NCBI GenBank assembly: GCA_009809945.1 | Contig: WTPW01000513.1 | Coordinates: forward strand, 110,604-174,603 | Source: Gigaspora margarita | Taxonomy: Eukaryota; Glomeromycota; Glomeromycetes; Diversisporales; Gigasporaceae | Length of the DNA stretch: 64,000 bases | Direction: 5' to 3' | In this document: one piece after another, positions 59,477 through 64,000 of the stretch | Layout of the letters: each line of letters opens with the position of its first letter | How positions within the stretch are numbered: position 1 is the first letter of the stretch | Notes under the pieces: model-generated | Database searches by the model: none | The model's input: the letters and a program-made list of their open reading frames with translations, nothing else | Told to the model about the DNA's origin: nothing | Translations under genes and position numbers: made by a program

Positions 59477-62400
59477 ATGTCTACACAAGAAAATTATAGT
59501 AAAACTAATTCCACCAACACAAATAAGAGAAAAAGAAAGGCACAATATTGTGATTTGGAGGGTCATGATGATGTTATTTGTAATTATAATCAGTATGGCG
59601 CCTCAATTGTAACAGATCAGTTAACTGTACCAAGCTCAAGCCAATACTTGGATCTAGTTGGCAAAGCTTTATGCCGAAAACACTATAATAAGTATATTGT
59701 AAATGCAAAAAAAAAAAGACTCAACTAACTACTATATGCACTCATCCCAAATATAGTACCTATTTAGCTACAGCTCGAAAAGGTAAAGCGACGAAATTCA
59801 GGAAGACTCCAGAATGGTTAATTAGATTTTTTCAACTGCCAAAAGAGGCGAAGATATGCCATCATTGCTTATATAAAACAGATATGGATCCAGAGTATAT
59901 TAATTTGCTTGATTATCAACTAGCAAAAGAAAAATTTCTAAAAGTTCTAAAAGAAAGCATAAAGTGCTTTCAAGATAGGTCATATGTTCTGGGTGGTGAT
60001 ATTATTTACTCTGAATCTGAATTTTAGGAATTGGAGTCTGCATACCACAAAGTATGTAGAGAACATGATGAAGTGAAATTAGGTAAATAGTTTTTATTTA
60101 TTACATTTTTTTTTTGCTTTTTTTTTCTAGTATTTTTTTTTTTAGTACTTTTTTTTTTCTAGTATATTTTTTTTTTAGTACTTTTTTTTTTCTAGTATTT
60201 TTTTTTAATTTTTTTTTTTCTAATTATTATTTAGAGCTAATTCCTTTAAGTAAGAAGATTAAGCTCATGGCAGGAGTTTTGTACACAAGACAGCGTGTGT
60301 ATAATAAGAAGCCTATTTTTGATCCGGATGAGTTTAGAAGAACCTTCTATTGCTAGAGAAATCACAAACTTATATCCAGAAATTAAACAGACAAGCTAAG
60401 AGCCATATTACTAACAAAAAAAATAAAAAAAAGATTGGTTTTTTTTTGTTATTTTCTTGCAGAACTTAACACAAAATTTATTAATGGTGTTAAGGCAGAG
60501 GTCAGATTTTTGTTAGATGCATCTGGGGCATCTTCATTGGCAATTAAGACTTTGGCTAGTGCAGGCTTAGCAGTAAGGTGTGAAACTGTTGCAAGACATA
60601 AGGCTCAGCATGTAGAAGCACATATGGATACTGTGGGTAGTTTTTTAGTAAAGAATATAAGTTATATATTTTTAATCTATTTATTTTTTTAATTTATTTT
60701 TTTAATTTATTTTTTTAATTTATTTTTTTAATTTATTTTTTTAATATATATTTTTTTTAAATAATTGGCTTCACATATAATATTTTACAGAATGAAAATT
60801 TGATTGTTCTTAATGTGGATAATTTTCACAATATCCATGAATATCGTTGAAGTGATACAACAACTACGTATAATATTGGCCATTTTATTATGATACTCTT
60901 AAAGGCATTGCCCGAAATGGCTTCAGTTCCATATGAGAATCCAAATCAAGAAAAGAGTATTCATAACAAAAAGGGCATTAATTCAGAAATTATTGTAAAA
61001 AATGTATACTTACTTTTTTTTCTTATTTATGGCTTAGTTATATAGGACGAAAGTGTGTGTTTGTTAATTTGGTGTCTTCACAAGAAACCTACGACGAAAG
61101 AGTAGAGCGTCTTTTAGTTCACAACTACAACAATAGAATTGAGCAACACCAGGTAGATAGAAGCATAGCAGATACAAAATTGGTTGATTTAAAAGAAGGG
61201 TCTCTTCATATGACTGTAGAATATGTGAATACTCTTAGAGTCTTAATAAATATTTCTGAAGCAGAGACTTATATAAAGACACAGATGTTAATAGCACCTA
61301 TGGATTATCCAGGACAACTTAATATACATCGTGCTGTAACCCGTTGCATCAAGTTTGGAGATTCTTCTGAAATACCGAAGCAAATTCTGCATGTTGTTCT
61401 ATTGATTGGACCCTTGCATATATTTTTAAATAGCTATGAGACAGTATTTCTTTTAAATTATTAGTTTTTTGACTTATTTTTTCATGGGATCTTGGAAATA
61501 ACAAGGTGTTGGTACAAAAACCAAAACTTTATAAAATTAATATATTTTTAGAACTAGCATATCAAGGCTGGTCTAAAATTTGTTCAATAGTTATAAGAAA
61601 ATTTGAACATTCCAAAGATCCTGAACCTAGATATCTTATTAATTTGTTGGATAATATTGTTCTATTAGTTTTAGATTTCTACCCTATAATATTTCGAAGT
61701 GGAAATTGGCAAGCATACTTAGAAGCAATGTTTTGCATTTGGACTGTTTTTTACCAATATAATCGAAGACACTATAATAAATTGCCTTTAATGTTTTTAA
61801 GTAATTTTTTTTACTAGTCTAGTACTAATCATCCTATTTCACAAACTCTTACAGATTCTATTCATGTTTTTAATGACTATTTTGTGGAAAATTTTCACAG
61901 CTCACTTTGGCAGCAAATTAATAAATCAAACATGGCAAAACAGATTATTTAAGAGGCATGGATAATCGATCAGACTCATGGTAGCAATTCTTTTACCAAT
62001 ACATTTGCTGAAAGTCATAACATCAGATATTTGACAAAACAGCTAGAATATCTTGAAAAACATTTTGCACTTTTTTACTAAATTTCTTTAAAGGTATCTC
62101 TAGGAATCTTGGTGGGTTGAAAGCTATTCCACATTTGAATCCAAAAAAATATGAACTCCCGACATTAAAAACTCAAGCCAATGTAGCAATATTACCAATA
62201 GCTTGGAATACTGAACATATTTCACAAAATGATAAATTTTGTAATTTAGTAGATTGTACAGATCCTCATGAGGTAGGTTGCATTCTAATCTGCAGACATG
62301 CTTACCATTTTGATTGTTTTTTTGTACTAGGAAGCCAATGTCAATATTGCCTTGAATACCTCACTATCAGAATTGAGAAGAATTGTAAAGCTTTTCAAAC

Positions 62401-62587
62401 AACATTGAATTCTCTAGATAAGAAGGCAAAAGACAAGAGTGACAAGAGTGAAGATGGACTGGACGTTATTCAAGCTAGTGATGATACCAATAATGATAAT
62501 TTTTCTTTGGATAAAAATGTTGATTGTAGTAATATAGATGCACTTATAGAGAATGCCAAAGATGCTTTTACAAATGCACATTTTTAA
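59477..62587 (+). pseudogene. Transposase-like gene with N-terminal Cys/His module and RING-like C terminus, broken
   Basis: Exon 1 starts at ATG 59477. It has QYCDLEGHDD, NYN and LCRKHYNKY; after a slip in the A-run near 59710 it continues with TTICTHPKY, a Cys/His module. A TAG interrupts it at about 60025 and a donor follows at about 60085. Further coding parts lie at about 60233-60350, 60463-60640, 60791-61003, 61045-61462, 61506-61815, up to 62090, and 62100-62587. Landmarks are NVDNFHNIHEYR followed by a TGA, LLIGPLHIFLNSYE, RRHYNKLPLMFLS, and DYFVENFHSSL, spaced like acidic catalytic residues of a DDE-type transposase. The end carries a RING-H2-like pattern, ICRHAYHFDC then CQYC, and an acidic tail. 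At least five stops or shifts make it dead. The family is not one I can name with certainty. Confidence 0.6.
60100..60232 (+). repeat. TTTTTTTTTAGTACTT-like tandem tract in an intron
   Basis: About four to five copies of a ~25-bp T-rich unit with TCTAGTA or TTAGTAC lie just before the acceptor at about 60233, acting as an overlong polypyrimidine tract. A second simple tandem, TTTTTTTAATTTA, sits at 60684-60740 in the following intron. Confidence 0.6.
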
Positions 62588-63592
62588 ATAGGTATTTCGG
62601 GTTAAAATACAGATTTTTAAATTAGTTCAATTAGTTTACTAAATGTATACAATATGCGAGTTTTTTTATTTTTAATAAATATTTATTTAAATAAAAAATT
62701 TTTTTATTCATTATATTATAATCAATTTTTAAATACATCAAATAAATAAAAAAAATTAAATTAATTACACCTCTTGGCATCCTCTTTTTTTTAAAAAAAA
62801 AATACATCAAAGAAAAATTTTTTTTTCGTACAAAATGATTTGAAAGTAATTCGGGATAAGTTTAATGATAATTGAAATAAAATCATAATTTTATTAAATT
62901 AAAATTTTAAAAAGGCCTTATATACATTATATATTATACATTATATCCCACACTCATATCTATTTCACATAATTAATGCTCATTTTGTAATCACAAAACT
63001 TGATACCTACATCCATCTTACAGTCTCAATACTATTTTTACATTCTAACACTCATCTATCTTCAATGCACCAAGATCTTAGGCCAACATACTAAAATTGA
63101 AGAGTGAATTAAAAACAAAAAAAAAAGTCAGTATTAGTTGAATAGTTATCTTCGACCGAATCTATTTAGAAAAGGCACTATTAACTTAGCTGGTAGAATA
63201 ATTCAAACCCCAAAGCAGTTTAAGAGCAATAAAATAAAAGAGTAGACTTCTTCATTACTGGTTTTTATTAGCTACCGTGTTCTGTATATGATTCGAATTA
63301 ATTCTACAGTCTTGTTAAAATCTGAAGGTTCTGAAAGATTTCACTACATTCAGTATATTTGGTTAATATAGCAAGCGAAATAAACGCTTCTTATCTAACT
63401 TCTAAATTACCTCGTGGATTGCTGAATTACTTTAACAGTTTATAAAATAGGTTATAACCTTTCTATGTTTTTTTGTCTTACCCTTGCTGAATTCGTATTT
63501 ATAGAGCCGAATTCATTTTTGGTAACGGAAATCAACTTTATTAAGACTTTATTAAGATGAGATGATCTTCAAAACTAGCTAATCATAATAAA
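62588..63592. other. Non-coding right flank of the TIR element
   Basis: AT-rich, with TTATATACATTATATATTAT near 62920. No ORF or recognisable repeat beyond the right inverted repeat at its end. Confidence 0.4.
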
Positions 63593-63609
63593 GCCCGCTA
63601 TGCTACATT

Positions 63610-64000
63610 ATCGGACATGTTTAACTAATATCACTATTGTATATGTCCTTTTTTGTGATGGGCCAGATTAAACTATGCTTCTATTTATGTGGTGTTTTAT
63701 CTAATATTAAGCATGCGTTAAATATATTAGTAAGTAGTTGGGTACACTTAGTTGTTAGTCTTCTTAGGATTTCATTTGAAATTGTTGAGGGTCCAGTAGC
63801 TTTGTTTAAAAAAGCATAAGCTATCATCTTTGCAGTTTCCTTAACTGTTATAGGTACTATTAGCTCTTTCTAGCCTCTGACTATTTCATTGATTGGTATT
63901 GTTCATCTTAATTTTTTCTCAGGTTCTCTCTACATGGATTATATCTTGTCCAAATGCTAAAGTGCCTTTTGTTGCTTCTATGATTTCCTCAGGTTTAGTT
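63610..64000 (-). pseudogene. Third LINE copy, piece 4 (RT and upstream), runs off the window
   Basis: Matches about 26205-26600 of the minus-strand LINE. ACTATTGTATATGTCC corresponds to CTATTGTATGTATCC, and GAGGGTCCAGTAGCTTTG to GATGGTCCGGTTGCTTTG, the codons of KATGPST. The endonuclease and ORF1 would lie beyond 64000. Confidence 0.75.

Larger units (their letters stand above)
59301..63598. mobile_element. 4.3-kb TIR element with a transposase-like gene, inside the third LINE
   Basis: The left end GCAGGCTTTCATTGTAATTG and the right end, on the other strand, GCGGGCTTTATTATGATTAG are imperfect inverted repeats. LINE homology stops at 59300 and resumes within 63599-63620. The flanks ACGTTATTGAGCATG (left) and ACATTATCGGACATG (right) are alike, differing only by transitions, and could be an unusually long (~15 bp) duplication. 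The only gene inside is the broken one at 59477-62587. Confidence 0.65.

Overview
The window is AT-rich eukaryotic DNA with short GT-AG introns, TTAGGG-type interstitial telomere tracts, poly(A)-tailed non-LTR retrotransposons and dense foldback DNA elements. The one large host gene and a Sel1-repeat remnant resemble gene families I know from arbuscular mycorrhizal fungi (Glomeromycotina, Rhizophagus-like). That assignment is inference from style and remembered family features; there is no rRNA or other marker in the window. About 80% of the sequence is mobile DNA or its debris.

Layout. 1-3371: AT-rich repeats and a TA-flanked foldback element (1079-2903) with a hAT-like element nested inside it. 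3372-16516: one multi-exon plus-strand gene of about 2,200 residues. Its order is an N-terminal helical/acidic part, a WD/propeller-like part, a GBP-type large GTPase, a Cys/His-rich zinc-binding-like array and a C-terminal VWA domain with a complete MIDAS. Several introns are swollen by small transposons. 17.1-22 kb: non-autonomous DNA transposons, including a nest of Tc1/mariner-type MITEs with exact TA duplications. 22801-30641: a nearly full-length but mutated LINE on the minus strand with a 14-bp target-site duplication (TSD). 31-35 kb: MITEs, a Sel1-repeat pseudogene and larger foldback elements. 35229-42882: a second full-length mutated LINE on the plus strand with a 16-bp TSD, inserted into a foldback element. 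43.6-49.3 kb: foldback and subterminal-repeat elements and a 620-bp assembly gap. 49.4-64 kb: a third, older LINE copy on the minus strand, broken into four pieces by three insertions. These are a MULE-like element, a 7-kb block of satellite-like and foldback DNA, and a 4.3-kb TIR element carrying a broken transposase-like gene with a RING-like C terminus.

How it fits together. The only plausible active host gene is the GTPase-VWA gene at 3.4-16.5 kb. A phase mismatch and a probably lost exon near 7.3 kb raise doubt that this copy is intact. Everything else records successive waves of transposition. Insertion order can be read directly from nesting: the old LINE came first, then the DNA elements inside it. 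The two younger LINEs came late, since one of them splits a foldback element. No tRNA, rRNA, CRISPR or bacterial-type operon was seen.
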